Shown piece after piece: positions 23,315 to 32,830 of a stretch of 64,000 bases of DNA (the first letter of the stretch is position 1; every line of letters starts with the position of its first letter). Source of the stretch: Unio delphinus (taxonomy: Eukaryota > Mollusca > Bivalvia > Unionida > Unionidae); NCBI GenBank assembly GCA_029339505.1, contig JAQISU010000119.1:1099001-1163000 (forward strand), read 5' to 3'. Position numbers and translations under genes: made by a program. The notes beneath the pieces are model-generated. The model saw only the letters and a program-made list of their open reading frames with translations, ran no database searches and was not told the DNA's origin.

Positions 23315-24670
23315 CTAATAGTCTAGAATGACTTCTCTCAAACTGTTAATTTCTATGGTATTATCGAATTCAGCATACAGAATGACATTCACCGTTTCGG
23401 TAAGAGCTCCTGCAAACTGAAGTTCCACACGCAGTTGCCCTGATTTTATAGGGTGGAAATGTCCCTCGTCGCTGCCTTGGTCTGGAGTGAAATCAAAAGC
23501 CCACAAAGTGTAACCTTTTGCATAATCGTCGTAGGAAATACCGTGACTGGTGTTGGTTCCTAACTGGCCTGTGGCTTCATACAGCGACAAGTACGACCTC
23601 AAGTAATTCTTCTGTTCGCCAAAGTCGGGTTCGAAGGGTCGAGTACACAAAGTTTTGCCATCGCGACTGACGTCGATTTTGGATACTCTGCTGTGCTTAA
23701 ACTGGAAAGGATTTTCATCGTGGGCTCCGTTGAGGGCTGCATTGTTGACGATACCGATGAATAAACGTTTGGGTAACTGTCCTTGGAACAGATGATCTTC
23801 GATCTTAGATCGGAGTCCTGCGGCAATGGTGAAAGTTTTGACTTCCACGCGTCGTATCGGATACTTGGCTGTCGTTCTGCTCAAAGTGTGACTGATATCA
23901 TTTCCCACTTTAGGTAACACTTCCACACGACGCACGTATAACCTGGCCTCCTGGATAATGGTTTTGTATTCGTTGGCATGAGCCATCAAATGGAAAGCAG
24001 CACTACTACGATTCAGTCTCAAGCGGATATCTACTCCGTTCAGCAAATACTTTTCTTGAAACCACATGTCCAAATGTAAACGATCGAACAGTTCTAAACT
24101 ACGGCCTTGCAGAATTTTCTTTCGACGGTCGTTAAAACCTACATTGTGAGGATCGGCAGGATTGTCACCCTCAGCGGCTACGGGCAAGGCTGTGTCGTTT
24201 AACTTATCTGCTGTGTCAGGTTTCCATACCACGCAAGCATCTAGATGAGTGTTTTTGGCTTCTTTTCCGTACGTCAAGAGATTTTCGAGGTACGCTCGGT
24301 AAGGGTAAGTATCCATACTACTGCTGATCAGTTTGTTATTCATGTACAAATCCACATCGCTGAACAAGGAATGCATGAAATTGTTGACAGGAGCAACTCT
24401 ATCATTGACTCCTGGATTGGTGTTGTCCGTTTTGGTTACTTTCACTTTCAAATACAAGTAACTGTTATTGAGATCGATGTAATCTTCGGGTTGTCCTTTG
24501 ATTTCAAACTCAATGGGAGCTGAATCCGTCAAAGAGGAGTCGGGATGAAATTCAACCCATTGGGCTTCTTGCATGGTCATCATCGTGAGTGGCATGGCAA
24601 AGAGATCCAGTTCCGACTTGGAACAGGCACAAGATTCTTGGTGCATCATTTTTTTACTTTTAATAATCAA
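23315..24670 (-). CDS. Major capsid protein, double-jelly-roll type (element B)
   Basis: Predicted 451-aa hexon-like major capsid protein. Typical blocks are visible: FEIKGQPEDYIDLNNSYLYL (~55-75), SLFSDVDLYMNNKLISSSMD followed by TYPYRAYLENLL (~100-132), and the C-terminal LRVELQFAGAL...VILYAEFDNTIEI (~405-440), shared widely in Mavericks. Two jelly rolls would form a pseudo-hexameric trimer. It overlaps the next gene by ~11 bp at its start. Intact. Confidence 0.93.
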   Translation of the reverse strand: MIIKSKKMMHQESCACSKSELDLFAMPLTMMTMQEAQWVEFHPDSSLTDSAPIEFEIKGQPEDYIDLNNSYLYLKVKVTKTDNTNPGVNDRVAPVNNFMHSLFSDVDLYMNNKLISSSMDTYPYRAYLENLLTYGKEAKNTHLDACVVWKPDTADKLNDTALPVAAEGDNPADPHNVGFNDRRKKILQGRSLELFDRLHLDMWFQEKYLLNGVDIRLRLNRSSAAFHLMAHANEYKTIIQEARLYVRRVEVLPKVGNDISHTLSRTTAKYPIRRVEVKTFTIAAGLRSKIEDHLFQGQLPKRLFIGIVNNAALNGAHDENPFQFKHSRVSKIDVSRDGKTLCTRPFEPDFGEQKNYLRSYLSLYEATGQLGTNTSHGISYDDYAKGYTLWAFDFTPDQGSDEGHFHPIKSGQLRVELQFAGALTETVNVILYAEFDNTIEINSLREVILDY

Positions 24671-25100
24671 AAATGTCTAAGGCTCGAGCGGTTCTTTTTT
24701 TCTTTGTCTTTCTAGCTTTAGAGGTATGGAGACTTTTGAAAGGGTGTCTTCGTCGACGCTTTCTACCTTGTCCTTGCTGTGTCCTCAGGGAAGTAGGAAT
24801 GTCAGACTCGGTACCGTTCAGGGCATTTATAGGATTTTCTCGTCGACCCAAAATTTCTTTACCCGTTTGAAGCAAGACATTTTTGTCTGCTCTCAAAAAA
24901 GCTTCCTTAGGGTTTTGTTTGTCAATGAGAACGTTTTGAAGAAAATCTTTGCCGTGAGTCAATGCGGCATCTTTTAAGGCGTGCAATCCTCGTGTCACCA
25001 TCGGTTTCAAAACAGGGACCACGGAACGAAAGGCTGATTTAAACATATCTCCTAAACCATGTCCTCGTTGTCGAGTGACTCCTTGGTACACAGGATACAT
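24660..25100 (-). CDS. Basic minor virion protein (element B)
   Basis: A 146-aa protein beginning MYPVYQGVTRQRGHGLGDMF, followed by helical stretches and a strongly basic tail (GRKRRRRHPFKSLHTSKARK), ending DIFDY. The layout fits the small pVI/pVII-like internal virion proteins of adintovirus-type elements, and the A-lineage core-like protein shares the PVY...GLG start. It lies between capsid and penton genes. Confidence 0.65.
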   Translation of the reverse strand: MYPVYQGVTRQRGHGLGDMFKSAFRSVVPVLKPMVTRGLHALKDAALTHGKDFLQNVLIDKQNPKEAFLRADKNVLLQTGKEILGRRENPINALNGTESDIPTSLRTQQGQGRKRRRRHPFKSLHTSKARKTKKKRTARALDIFDY

Positions 25101-25107
25101 CAGTTTT

Positions 25108-26037
25108 TCAGTTGTTTGAGAATCGTTTTTGAAAATGGAGTTTCACTGTGACTTTCCCTTTGGTAAATGGAATATTTTGTCCTAGTTCTCCTTTTATAGT
25201 AATGTTGACACTGTCGAAATTCGACTTACTGACAGGTAAATAATGAGGATGTACAAATTCACGGTGAACGTGATAGGTATTTCCACCTTCCTCGTCAGCG
25301 GCAGTGGTTTCCACTTTGAACGGAATGACACGTAGTAACGGTACAGAGGTGTGTCCTACCACGTTGTACTCCACCACATCGGAGTACACAAACATCAAGT
25401 TGAGACCTTGGTTCATTTCTATAGGGGATCGAAAATATTTTACAAAATCCGAGTTACTACTTATGCCTGGTATTTCTTTTTTGTTCGGGAGCATCTTGAG
25501 GTCTCCACCTAAAATATCAAACAATTCAGGACAAAATGTAATGGCTATTATTTTCTTCTCTGAAAATTTGATCAAGAGGCGACGAGCCACTTTAATGTAC
25601 TCAAAGGTAACACTTTCTTTGATTCTTTCCAGGGGTTTACCAAACACAGTATTGAACCTGTTGGCAATCGTAGTCACTAAATGTTGACCACTAAAATAGT
25701 AGCCTGCAGGAATGGTAATCACATAAGTGGACAGTTGTTTCGTTAAGGGCTCATTTGATTTCTTGGTGTCCATACCAGGGATGCCTCGTTCGTCTAAGGC
25801 TTGCTGCAATTGCTTGTCATACACTTCTACTGTAAAAGTGTTTTGATTTTCGACGATGTTTTTGATTTGTGTCGGGTGAATCATTTCGACTAAAGCTACT
25901 TCCCAATGATCATCTTGATCAAAATGCATGGTTTGAGGTAATTTAGACGTGTAACAGCACAACGTGTTGTTAGGAAACACCTCCATGGAACTGTCACTAG
26001 GTAACGTTAAGTAAAATTGGTTAATCGTGTTGTTCAT
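25108..26037 (-). CDS. Penton-like minor capsid protein (element B)
   Basis: Predicted 309-aa single-jelly-roll vertex protein. It has the usual Maverick penton features: FYLTLPSDSS and FPNNT near the N-terminus, HWEVALVEMIHP (~44-55), LMFVYSDVVEYNVVGHTSVP then LLRVIPF (~213-240), and a C-terminal ITIKGELGQNIPFTKGKVTV followed by LHFQKR. It would sit at the five-fold vertices. It overlaps the next gene by 4 bp. Intact. Confidence 0.88.
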   Translation of the reverse strand: MNNTINQFYLTLPSDSSMEVFPNNTLCCYTSKLPQTMHFDQDDHWEVALVEMIHPTQIKNIVENQNTFTVEVYDKQLQQALDERGIPGMDTKKSNEPLTKQLSTYVITIPAGYYFSGQHLVTTIANRFNTVFGKPLERIKESVTFEYIKVARRLLIKFSEKKIIAITFCPELFDILGGDLKMLPNKKEIPGISSNSDFVKYFRSPIEMNQGLNLMFVYSDVVEYNVVGHTSVPLLRVIPFKVETTAADEEGGNTYHVHREFVHPHYLPVSKSNFDSVNITIKGELGQNIPFTKGKVTVKLHFQKRFSNN

Positions 26038-26453
26038 ATTTCCAATGTTCTTCTGTCCGAGGAGTCACTCGAGGTTAAAGGAGTGTCTAAAAGAGGATTG
26101 TAATTGGAAGGGGGACTGTCAGGAGAATGACTAACGTTGGACGCAGGGCTCCCAATAGTGTTACTGTTGTTCCCGTTGTAAGAGTATTTCAGGGAAGGAT
26201 TGGGAAGAAGATACCCGATACAACTGCTGAGTAAAATGGTCCACAATTGTTTGTCTCCTTGTTGCAAACTCAAATTAGCAATGGCTGCACCGATGACACA
26301 ATACACTACAAAGATTTGACAGAAAAAGACGATTTGCGTTTTAGGGACACGTTTTCCACACCACACCCACAAAGGTTGCTTTTGTAAATCTTGCAGAGAG
26401 GAAGTGGGTGAAGGAGTAGCCACTGTGGTCACTGAAGCTGTATTGAAAGGCAT
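26034..26453 (-). CDS. Conserved two-segment membrane protein (element B)
   Basis: A 139-aa protein; the start at 26453 (MPFNTASV) is chosen, though an upstream Met at 26462 is also possible. The conserved core (KTQIVFFCQIFVVYCVIGAA, IANLSLQQGDKQLWTILLSS, CIGYLLPNP) has two hydrophobic segments and ends in the LPNP signature seen in many Maverick-linked proteins. The C-terminal tail is Ser/Pro/Asn-rich. Likely in a membrane or virion; function unknown. Confidence 0.7.
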   Translation of the reverse strand: MPFNTASVTTVATPSPTSSLQDLQKQPLWVWCGKRVPKTQIVFFCQIFVVYCVIGAAIANLSLQQGDKQLWTILLSSCIGYLLPNPSLKYSYNGNNSNTIGSPASNVSHSPDSPPSNYNPLLDTPLTSSDSSDRRTLEI

Positions 26454-26458
26454 GATGG

Positions 26459-27568
26459 TCACTTCTTTTTATAGTCGATGACTTGCGCAGCGTTAATCCA
26501 AGAATCAAAACTAGGAGGATATCCTTTCCAACGTTCTTTGACTTCTTTGACACGGCGTTTTCCTACTTTACGGGTTCTTCGTTCGAGAATGCTTTCAATG
26601 TCGTACACGTCTTCTTTTTTGGTGACACGTTGTAACTCAGGCAAGTAAAATGTTCCTTTTAATACTTCTCCGTTCATGTCTTCCAATTTATAGACGGTAT
26701 GATGACGATCACGCACTCGTTCAGTAACACGAAACAATTCGGTGGTCCAGTTGGGTAAGTAACCTTTGTCAAAAGTGCGTTTGGTTTTGCCAATGCGTAC
26801 CCAATCTCCCGGGGTTAACACTTCTCTACCTTTCTTGAGGACAGCCATCGTTCGGGACGTACCAAACAAGCGCTCAAAAACAGTCACTTCGTTGTCGGGT
26901 GTCACCTCTTGTGGGGCACGTCCAATGCTTCTATGGTAAGATTGATTTCAGGCTTGAACTAAGTGTGGTAAGATGTCGATGTACTTGAGAGTGTGTTGAT
27001 GCGTAAAATATTTCCACATACGTTCTTTCAAGGTACGTTGAAAACGTTCCACGATACTGGCTTTGGTTTCAGGATTTTCGGTGGTGAAAAAATGAATGTC
27101 ACGTTTCTTTAATTCTCGTTGGAAAGCTTGGTTCAGAAATTCGGTGCCTTTGTCTGTTTGCCATCGAAGAGGGTGACGACCACTTTGTTTCAACACCAGT
27201 TGCAAAGCTCGTACTAACTCTCCGCTCGATTTGGATGTCAATGGTACAACCCAGGCAAATTTAGAAAAGACGTCGATGACACAAAACAAATATTTGTAGC
27301 CACGATTGTAAGTGGCTAAATGAGAGACATCGGCTAAATCGGCTTGCCATTGATGATCGATGCCTTCCACTTGAGTGCGACTTCTGTGAAATTTTCGTCG
27401 AATGGGTTTGTGTAAAGTGTACGTCGCTTGTTCTTGTAACCATCGTTGTACTGCAGGTAAACGGAGCTTTTTCAGGCGAGGTTTGGCAGCACGATACAAT
27501 TTCTGAATGCCTCCGTAACCAGCAGGGTGAGATGGATCGTAGTAAATGCTGGCTAAGACCTTCTCCAT
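26459..27568 (-). pseudogene. DDE integrase with chromodomain, in-frame TGA (element B)
   Basis: One frame of ~369 codons with a TGA at 26948-26950, between the catalytic core and the C-terminal region. The acidic residues are Asp77 (QWQADLADV), Asp139 (RWQTDKGTEF) and Glu174 (ASIVERFQRT). After the TGA come NQSYHRSIGRAP, an SH3-like part and a chromodomain (EDVYDIESILERRTRK ... ERWKGYPPSFDSWI), which in Mavericks and chromoviruses guides insertion. The A-lineage integrase lacks the chromodomain. The TGA should inactivate the enzyme unless read through. Confidence 0.88.
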
Positions 27569-27575
27569 GATTTAG

Positions 27576-28304
27576 TTAATAAGGTACCCACTTTTCGAGG
27601 ATATTGCTTTGGGTGGGACGGAATGGGGGTTTTTCGGAAACGGTTTTACGTGTCCGATGGGCCACAGGAGTTGACGTCGAGGGTATTGGTGGTGGTAGTG
27701 GAGGTAATGAGATAGCTTCTTTGGCCTTCTTTTCTTTTTTCACTTCTGCTTTCCTTTCTTTCTTTTTCACTTCTGTCGAAGAAGGAGTGGCCATCATCTT
27801 TTTAACCCAAGTTTTGAGTTCTTCTCGTGGAGGAGTGGGGGAAGGGGTTAACAAGGAAGCGGCAATCTTACTCGAAATGGGAGTGGTGGTGGTGGGTGAT
27901 TGAAAGAGATCCTGGGGTTCTTCTTCCTTGGGTAATGGTGGAGTAACGTCTGTTTTAACCACTGCAGAGGGTGAGGGTGACGGGTTATTCATTAGAGCCT
28001 TAAAATCGGACAAAGTGGGTTGAGCTGTTTGTTCCACAGCTTTTCGATGAAAGAGCTGCAGTCGTTTCAAGAGTTGACCGTACTTTTGTGATTTTTCGGT
28101 TTCGGACAAATCGTGACGAAGCATCAAGGATTGCAATTCGTGTTGTAATTGGGACATTTCGTTCAAATCAGGATTGGGTGGTAAATGGGGGGTACGTTGT
28201 TCTTGCCAACGATGGTATTCCATCCATCGTTTGTAAGGAACTAAAGTCAGTTTTCGTCCTTCCATAGGCTTCCAAAGGTTATGTCTGAGATTGTGGTGCT
28301 CCAT
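27576..28304 (-). CDS. Conserved 242-aa structural-region protein (element B)
   Basis: A 242-aa protein. The N-terminal part (RKLTLVPYKRWMEY, ~17-30) and the helical LSETEKSQKYGQLLKRLQLF segment (~75-95) resemble an uncharacterised protein conserved in Maverick-type elements. The rest is Pro/Ser/Thr-rich and low complexity with a Lys/Glu stretch, ending PTQSNILEKWVPY. Possibly a minor virion or scaffold protein. Intact. Confidence 0.6.
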   Translation of the reverse strand: MEHHNLRHNLWKPMEGRKLTLVPYKRWMEYHRWQEQRTPHLPPNPDLNEMSQLQHELQSLMLRHDLSETEKSQKYGQLLKRLQLFHRKAVEQTAQPTLSDFKALMNNPSPSPSAVVKTDVTPPLPKEEEPQDLFQSPTTTTPISSKIAASLLTPSPTPPREELKTWVKKMMATPSSTEVKKKERKAEVKKEKKAKEAISLPPLPPPIPSTSTPVAHRTRKTVSEKPPFRPTQSNILEKWVPY

Positions 28305-28313
28305 AATGCCCTT

Positions 28314-28772
28314 TTATCTTCTACCCAATGCATGGAAAAGCCCTTGTGACATTCCTTGACCCATCCCTTGAGGCATCATCCCTTGAGACATCCCTTGTAG
28401 CAAACCTGGTATTATACTTGTCAACAAAGGAGCAATAATTGGTAAAAATCCTCCCCGTTGCACCAGCATCTTTTTCTTTTGACGCACGGGTATTTTCTTT
28501 TGGACCATTTGACGAAGAACGTGTCGATGTTTGGCTAAGCATTTTTTCTGGTGTGAAGACAAAGGTATCGTGCCTTTCAAAACATTCAAACAACATTCGC
28601 ACACGGTATCGATGACATCTTTGGAGGCCGTTTTAATGATTTGTTTTCGCATGGGTGGAGAGGCTTTGGACAGGACAGACAACACATCTCCGTGTTTGAG
28701 TAAACGAGGAGGTAGTCCTTTCCTTTTCTTTCCCTTGGGGAGTGAAGAAGAATGTTTTGTGCGAGGTGACAT
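28314..28772 (-). CDS. Conserved minor virion-type protein, copy 1 (element B)
   Basis: A 152-aa basic protein. A conserved block (CECCLNVLKGTIPLSSHQKK ... LAKHRHVLRQMV, about 57-90) is followed by a Lys-rich region, QRGGFLPIIAPLLTSIIPGL and a Met-Gly-Gln tail. The block plus QxGGF is a common signature in uncharacterised Maverick/adintovirus proteins. The gene at 29111-30003 has a related block, so it is a likely paralogue. Intact. Confidence 0.65.
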   Translation of the reverse strand: MSPRTKHSSSLPKGKKRKGLPPRLLKHGDVLSVLSKASPPMRKQIIKTASKDVIDTVCECCLNVLKGTIPLSSHQKKCLAKHRHVLRQMVQKKIPVRQKKKMLVQRGGFLPIIAPLLTSIIPGLLQGMSQGMMPQGMGQGMSQGLFHALGRR

Positions 28773-28848
28773 CTTTGCTTGTTCGTTTCACAATACCACT
28801 GGTGTCAATGTCTTGGTACACACTCTCTTTTATTTACTTTTTTGGAAA

Positions 28849-29049
28849 CTAGCGCTTCGTCAAAAAGGTAACAATGTGTTTCCCAAAATTGTCAAAGGAT
28901 CCTCCTTTTTGGTGACTCTGTTTTTTCTTTAAAGGACGTTGATGTTTGGTTTTAAAGCTTTTGGTGAGATGACGACATTGTCTTTTTCCTGTTCCTTTTT
29001 GGGTAGCAGAACGTCGAGGATTGTAATGTGTACGTTTTTGAGGAGACAT
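28849..29049 (-). CDS. Small very basic protein (element B)
   Basis: A 66-aa Lys/Arg/Gln-rich protein starting MSPQKRTHYNPRR and ending KGGSFDNFGKHIVTFLTKR. It could be a DNA-condensing core peptide like adenovirus pVII or mu, but composition is the only evidence. It lies between the two paralogues with the NxxKG block. Confidence 0.45.
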   Translation of the reverse strand: MSPQKRTHYNPRRSATQKGTGKRQCRHLTKSFKTKHQRPLKKKQSHQKGGSFDNFGKHIVTFLTKR

Positions 29050-29110
29050 TCTTGAGTGTTCAGCAGTAGTGCAGAAAATATTGATTCCTGTTGTTGTCCT
29101 CAAGTCATTT

Positions 29111-30003
29111 TTATACTGGAATACGACGCCACTGATTATCTTTGCGTCGTATCAACTTCATGGCAGGTAACACACGTCGTGAAGGAGTTCGCAATGGACT
29201 CAATCGGGACAGTTCTTGTTTGGACAAATCTAGTAAACTCTTTAACATGCCAGATCTTTCTTGGACTTTGACTTTGGGGGCAGGTACTTTGTGAGCAGCT
29301 GCTACTGACGCTAATGTGGACGAGGGTGTCACCGGTGAAGGAGACGTTTTAGGAGACGCAGATTTCCGATGTTTCATCAAATTAGGAAAAACGTGTGTCA
29401 AATTGGTTTTGGCTGGCATCACCCGCAACGGAGAAGTGGAAGTCCCTGAGGCTACTGACAACGTAGTCCCTACCAAACGTCCTTGTAGATCTTTTCTAAC
29501 AGGTTGTGGTTGACGAAGGTAAGGTTGTGTCCTGGCTGAAGTGCCTCTTTTGCGAGGGACTGGTTTTTTCTGTAAACTTTTCTTTTTCTGTGCTTTGGTC
29601 TTGCCACCCTTGTTCTTTTTCTTTGGGGTTCGTTTGGCTTTTTTTTTCTTGGGATGAACTTTGGGAGCATTGGGATCCCATTTTAAAAGGGAACGAATGA
29701 TGACACCTCCTAGAGAACCACTACCTCCAGGTTTCAATATGATTTGCTTTTTGATTTGAGTGTCGATGCGAGGATTGGCTAGTTGTGTCAAGGCTGTTTT
29801 GTTTCTGTCAAAAAGCGTTTGGTTTGATGTGGAATGTGAATGATGCCTTGCAGTATTTGACGTGCTGTCACCGTAAACCATCGTAAGACTTCTTTGAGAC
29901 TGGCATCTAAGACGTGAGCACGTCTTTGTGGATTTTTTTCGCGACTGATGCCGTACAAGGCACGAATCAATTTGATGGGAAGATGAGACTGAAGGGATGT
30001 CAT
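29111..30003 (-). pseudogene. Minor virion-type protein, copy 2, frameshifted, with basic tail (element B)
   Basis: Two overlapping frames. The upstream frame (start 30003) encodes LIRALYGISREKNPQRRAHV and a helical block related to that in copy 1 (ARQILQGIIHIP). The downstream frame (29111 to about 29870) carries IKKQIILKPGGSGSLGG, then a long Lys-rich (KKKKAKRTPKKKNKGGK) and Ser/Pro/Arg-rich tail. The shared family order suggests one gene with a shift between about 29800 and 29870. The tail resembles a DNA-binding core protein. Confidence 0.55.
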
Positions 30004-30071
30004 GTTGACGATGTATGAGACAAGGTTAAAGTAACCCAAGGTTTTTATAGATTTTTTAGTGCTTCATAGGG

Positions 30072-30803
30072 TTATGTCGACGACGAGGACGTGTACACAA
30101 CAGGTCCTCCGTCTTGACACCAGTCGTGAAACAAATCGGTACGAAATCGCAAATAATCAGGGGTAGTGGGTTTTAAATCCACGAATAAATATGCGTGTGG
30201 CGTTTGAGTGGCATCTTCGTACGCATGAGTCAGCCAAGGTGTTCCTAACTGTTTGGCTAAGACTTGCACTTGTGATTTATCTCGAGGACTTTTAAACAAG
30301 ACCACGTAATGAGCATTGAGACTAATGGTACGATGGGCTTTACTTTGTTGAAATAAATTTTGTGTAATGTAAATGACACTGGCATTACGATGATGCCCTT
30401 TACGTGTAAACCACAGTTTAATTTCTTCTTCGTCTTCTCCTAACATGTCGTCAAAAATAACCCAATGCGTTTGACTAGGGTCAGACACGATCCCCTCGTC
30501 TTCTTTAGGAATGCCTTCCACAAATACAATGGAATCACCTTGACTTTCTTGCAAGAGGCTGTATGACGTTTGCCACTCTTTGTAACACCACACGATACGC
30601 TGAGGTGGACGATCGATCAAATGATGTTTATGTTCGATCAAACGTTTGACAAATTCGGTTTTGCCTGAACCGCTCGGTCCAGAAATTAACATGTTAAAAG
30701 GATGACGAAGATACAAGGCTTCCCAACTAGCATGATCTAAGTGTTCGTCAATGACTTTGAATGTGGAGGAGGAAGGAGTAGTAGAAATAGTAGAGTGAGC
30801 CAT
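30072..30803 (-). CDS. FtsK/HerA-type genome-packaging ATPase (element B)
   Basis: Predicted 243-aa P-loop ATPase; the start at 30803 (MAHSTIST) is chosen. Walker A GPSGSGKT at residues 42-49, Walker B HWVIFDDM with acidic residues 118-119, and the VIYITQNLFQQ sensor block match Maverick packaging ATPases. It would drive DNA into the capsid. Intact. Confidence 0.92.
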   Translation of the reverse strand: MAHSTISTTPSSSTFKVIDEHLDHASWEALYLRHPFNMLISGPSGSGKTEFVKRLIEHKHHLIDRPPQRIVWCYKEWQTSYSLLQESQGDSIVFVEGIPKEDEGIVSDPSQTHWVIFDDMLGEDEEEIKLWFTRKGHHRNASVIYITQNLFQQSKAHRTISLNAHYVVLFKSPRDKSQVQVLAKQLGTPWLTHAYEDATQTPHAYLFVDLKPTTPDYLRFRTDLFHDWCQDGGPVVYTSSSST

Positions 30804-30879
30804 TGTCGTGTAGGGTATGACAGTATTGACACAAAAACAGACAAGACAAGAGGTTTTTATACTTTTTTTCAAGACACGT

Positions 30880-31248
30880 TTATTTCAATGCAACACGAAA
30901 GACAAATATACATAAAAGCCAAATGGATAAATACAGGGATAAAATACACATGGAAACGATCAAAGTGGTATATAAACAAGTCTCTGTACAACATGATTTG
31001 GGTAATGAACGTCTCCTAGAGGTAGTGCGTAATGTTCTTATAGTCTCCTCTACATGAGGTATAGTCACATAAGTGTCTTCGCGAAAGGGTCTTTGTGGGG
31101 GAATATCCATGACAGTTCTGTCTTGAACAGAGGGATTGTCCTGGGTGACAGATTCTTTCTCTTCTTCTTCTGGTACTGTCACTAACACAGGTTTAAAAGT
31201 GACTTTTTTCACTCGACGATTAATTTCAGGAACACAACGTTTGGGCAT
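30880..31248 (-). CDS. C-terminally anchored membrane protein (element B)
   Basis: A 122-aa protein (start 31248, MPKRCVPEINRR). A hydrophilic N-terminal part (EEEEKESVTQDN) is followed by a Cys-containing junction (KSCCTETCLY) and one ~25-residue hydrophobic segment at the very C-terminus (TTLIVSMCILSLYLSIWLLC). It looks tail-anchored. No family recognised. It overlaps the end of the next gene by ~23 bp. Confidence 0.5.
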   Translation of the reverse strand: MPKRCVPEINRRVKKVTFKPVLVTVPEEEEKESVTQDNPSVQDRTVMDIPPQRPFREDTYVTIPHVEETIRTLRTTSRRRSLPKSCCTETCLYTTLIVSMCILSLYLSIWLLCIFVFRVALK

Positions 31249-31698
31249 AATGGGATGTTTCGTTTGTCCACGCCTCAAAATCCCAACTTTTCCAGTGACG
31301 TACATCTGTCCAATGAGGGTGTAAATCACAAGCTACACACACATCTTCGTACACTGCTTCCGTACGTAAAAGTTGTCGAATCTTTTTTTCCTGTAGAGGT
31401 CGAGACGTATCCAGATGAAACCGCGAGGCTTTGAACAGAATGAGCCTCTCGTGGACATTTAAAGGAGTCACCATACTCTCTTTTTTTTTGGTAGGTAGTG
31501 TTCGTAAAGTGTCCACAAGGAATCGACAGGTAAACGAAATCCCAGAAAGCAAGTCACTAAAACACACACTACACGTCGACCCCAATTCATAGGGCACAGT
31601 TCTTGCAATAAGTGTTCGTAATCTTTCACTGTGTGAATCTTCTCATTGATATCCTTCCATGGAATCTGTTGGATCACTAGTGATAAAGGTTGTGGCAT
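31226..31698 (-). pseudogene. Unknown protein, probable frameshift at a T9 run (element B)
   Basis: Two frames overlap at a nine-T run (31481-31489). The first (start 31698) encodes MPQPLSLVIQQIPWKDINEK with a hydrophobic stretch; the second continues with a charged region containing CVACDLHPHWTDVRHW. Each is too short to be typical alone, and the break at a homopolymer suggests a one-base indel, natural or from sequencing. No function recognised. Confidence 0.45.
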
Positions 31699-31735
31699 GG
31701 TCGTTCTCTTTTATACTTCTTTAGGTCGAAAACCA

Positions 31736-32105
31736 TCAGTCTATATTTTGCACAGAATCTAATCTCCTCCAAAAGCGAAAGTGATTAATATAACCTGTAA
31801 TTTCGTCCCACTGCCATTGAGGGTAGCGATTAAGAAGGATCAAAGTATCTTCAGATGTAAACGTACTAAATTGAAAACAGAGCAAAAAAAACACCCTTGA
31901 TCCAGAGAAATCTAACATGTTGGTTAATTTTTGTCACTTTCCTCTTGTGAATTTCACGACACAAAAGTTCTACAGTCACTCCTTGAGATTTTTCTTTCGC
32001 AAGGCTTTGCCAAACGTCCTTGTAGATCTTCTCTTGCAATTCTTGTGGTAATCCTTGAATATTATGTTTTATATTATATACTGGTCTTGGTTTGTTCAAC
32101 GCCAT
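31736..32105 (-). pseudogene. Unknown protein, probable frameshift at an A8 run (element B)
   Basis: The first frame (start 32105) encodes MALNKPRPVYNIKHNIQGLP and ELQEKIYKDVWQSLAKE, weakly reminiscent of an F-box-like start; the second (to 31736) is rich in aromatic residues (YPQWQWDEITGYINHFRFW). They overlap around an eight-A run at 31883-31890. One broken gene is the simplest reading, but two short genes are possible. Confidence 0.4.
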
Positions 32106-32117
32106 GAAGTAGTAGTG

Positions 32118-32786
32118 TCACTTCCAATTCCTTGGTCCTACAAAAGGTAGGTATTGACAATTCGGAGACCATCGAGCATGTTGCCGGTAAGCGGTATCTT
32201 TATGTTCCCACTCGTAAATGGACACACCACAACTGAAGCACTTGACTTTATCCCCTACGCCCGAGTAGAAAAATCCAGCTCTGGCTAATTCTTCAGGAGC
32301 TGGTCCAGGCAAATATTTTGGCCATTTATCTTTGAAGGTTTGGAGTCGACTTTTAAAGTGACAGTATTCAGGCAAGCGCACAGGGAACGAATATTCAACT
32401 CTCCTCACTTCAGTTTGATGTAGGTACGGTGAAATTCCTAGGAGTCCACGATAACGTGTGGCATCGCTTTCGCATCCCTCAGGTTTGACACGCACAGCAT
32501 CACTTTCCACGGTAGATATAGGGGTAATAGTCATAGCAACGTTCCCACGATATCCTGCTGAATCGCTAAGGCCACAGCATCTGGCATCACTACAATCGCA
32601 AGGTTTATAATCGCTCCACTCTGTAACGCAATTACAGTGCAAACCGCAAGGACACTTACAGTTTCCTTCCGGACAACGACCGTTACAATGCATAGGTCTT
32701 ATCCATTCAGTACTTTTCACACTTGAGGAAGGTACATTTGTTTTACAACCCTCAAATTTGAATGATGTCTGTTTAAATGGATTCAT
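32118..32786 (-). CDS. BIR-domain (IAP-like) protein (element B)
   Basis: A 222-aa protein with one C-terminal BIR domain (about residues 145-215): SRLQTFKDKWPK, LARAGFFYSGVGDKVKCFSC, WEHKDTAYRQHARWSPNC. The zinc ligands Cys-x2-Cys, His and Cys are in the standard spacing. BIR proteins inhibit caspases or regulate cell death; baculoviruses and other large viruses carry them. The N-terminal half has a separate Cys-rich segment (CNGRCPEGNCKCPCGLHCNC) and no RING is present. Likely captured from a host. Intact. Confidence 0.85.
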   Translation of the reverse strand: MNPFKQTSFKFEGCKTNVPSSSVKSTEWIRPMHCNGRCPEGNCKCPCGLHCNCVTEWSDYKPCDCSDARCCGLSDSAGYRGNVAMTITPISTVESDAVRVKPEGCESDATRYRGLLGISPYLHQTEVRRVEYSFPVRLPEYCHFKSRLQTFKDKWPKYLPGPAPEELARAGFFYSGVGDKVKCFSCGVSIYEWEHKDTAYRQHARWSPNCQYLPFVGPRNWK

Positions 32787-32830
32787 CTTTGTTTCGCTTG
32801 GTCAATGTAGTGACAAATGAACTATGGGTC

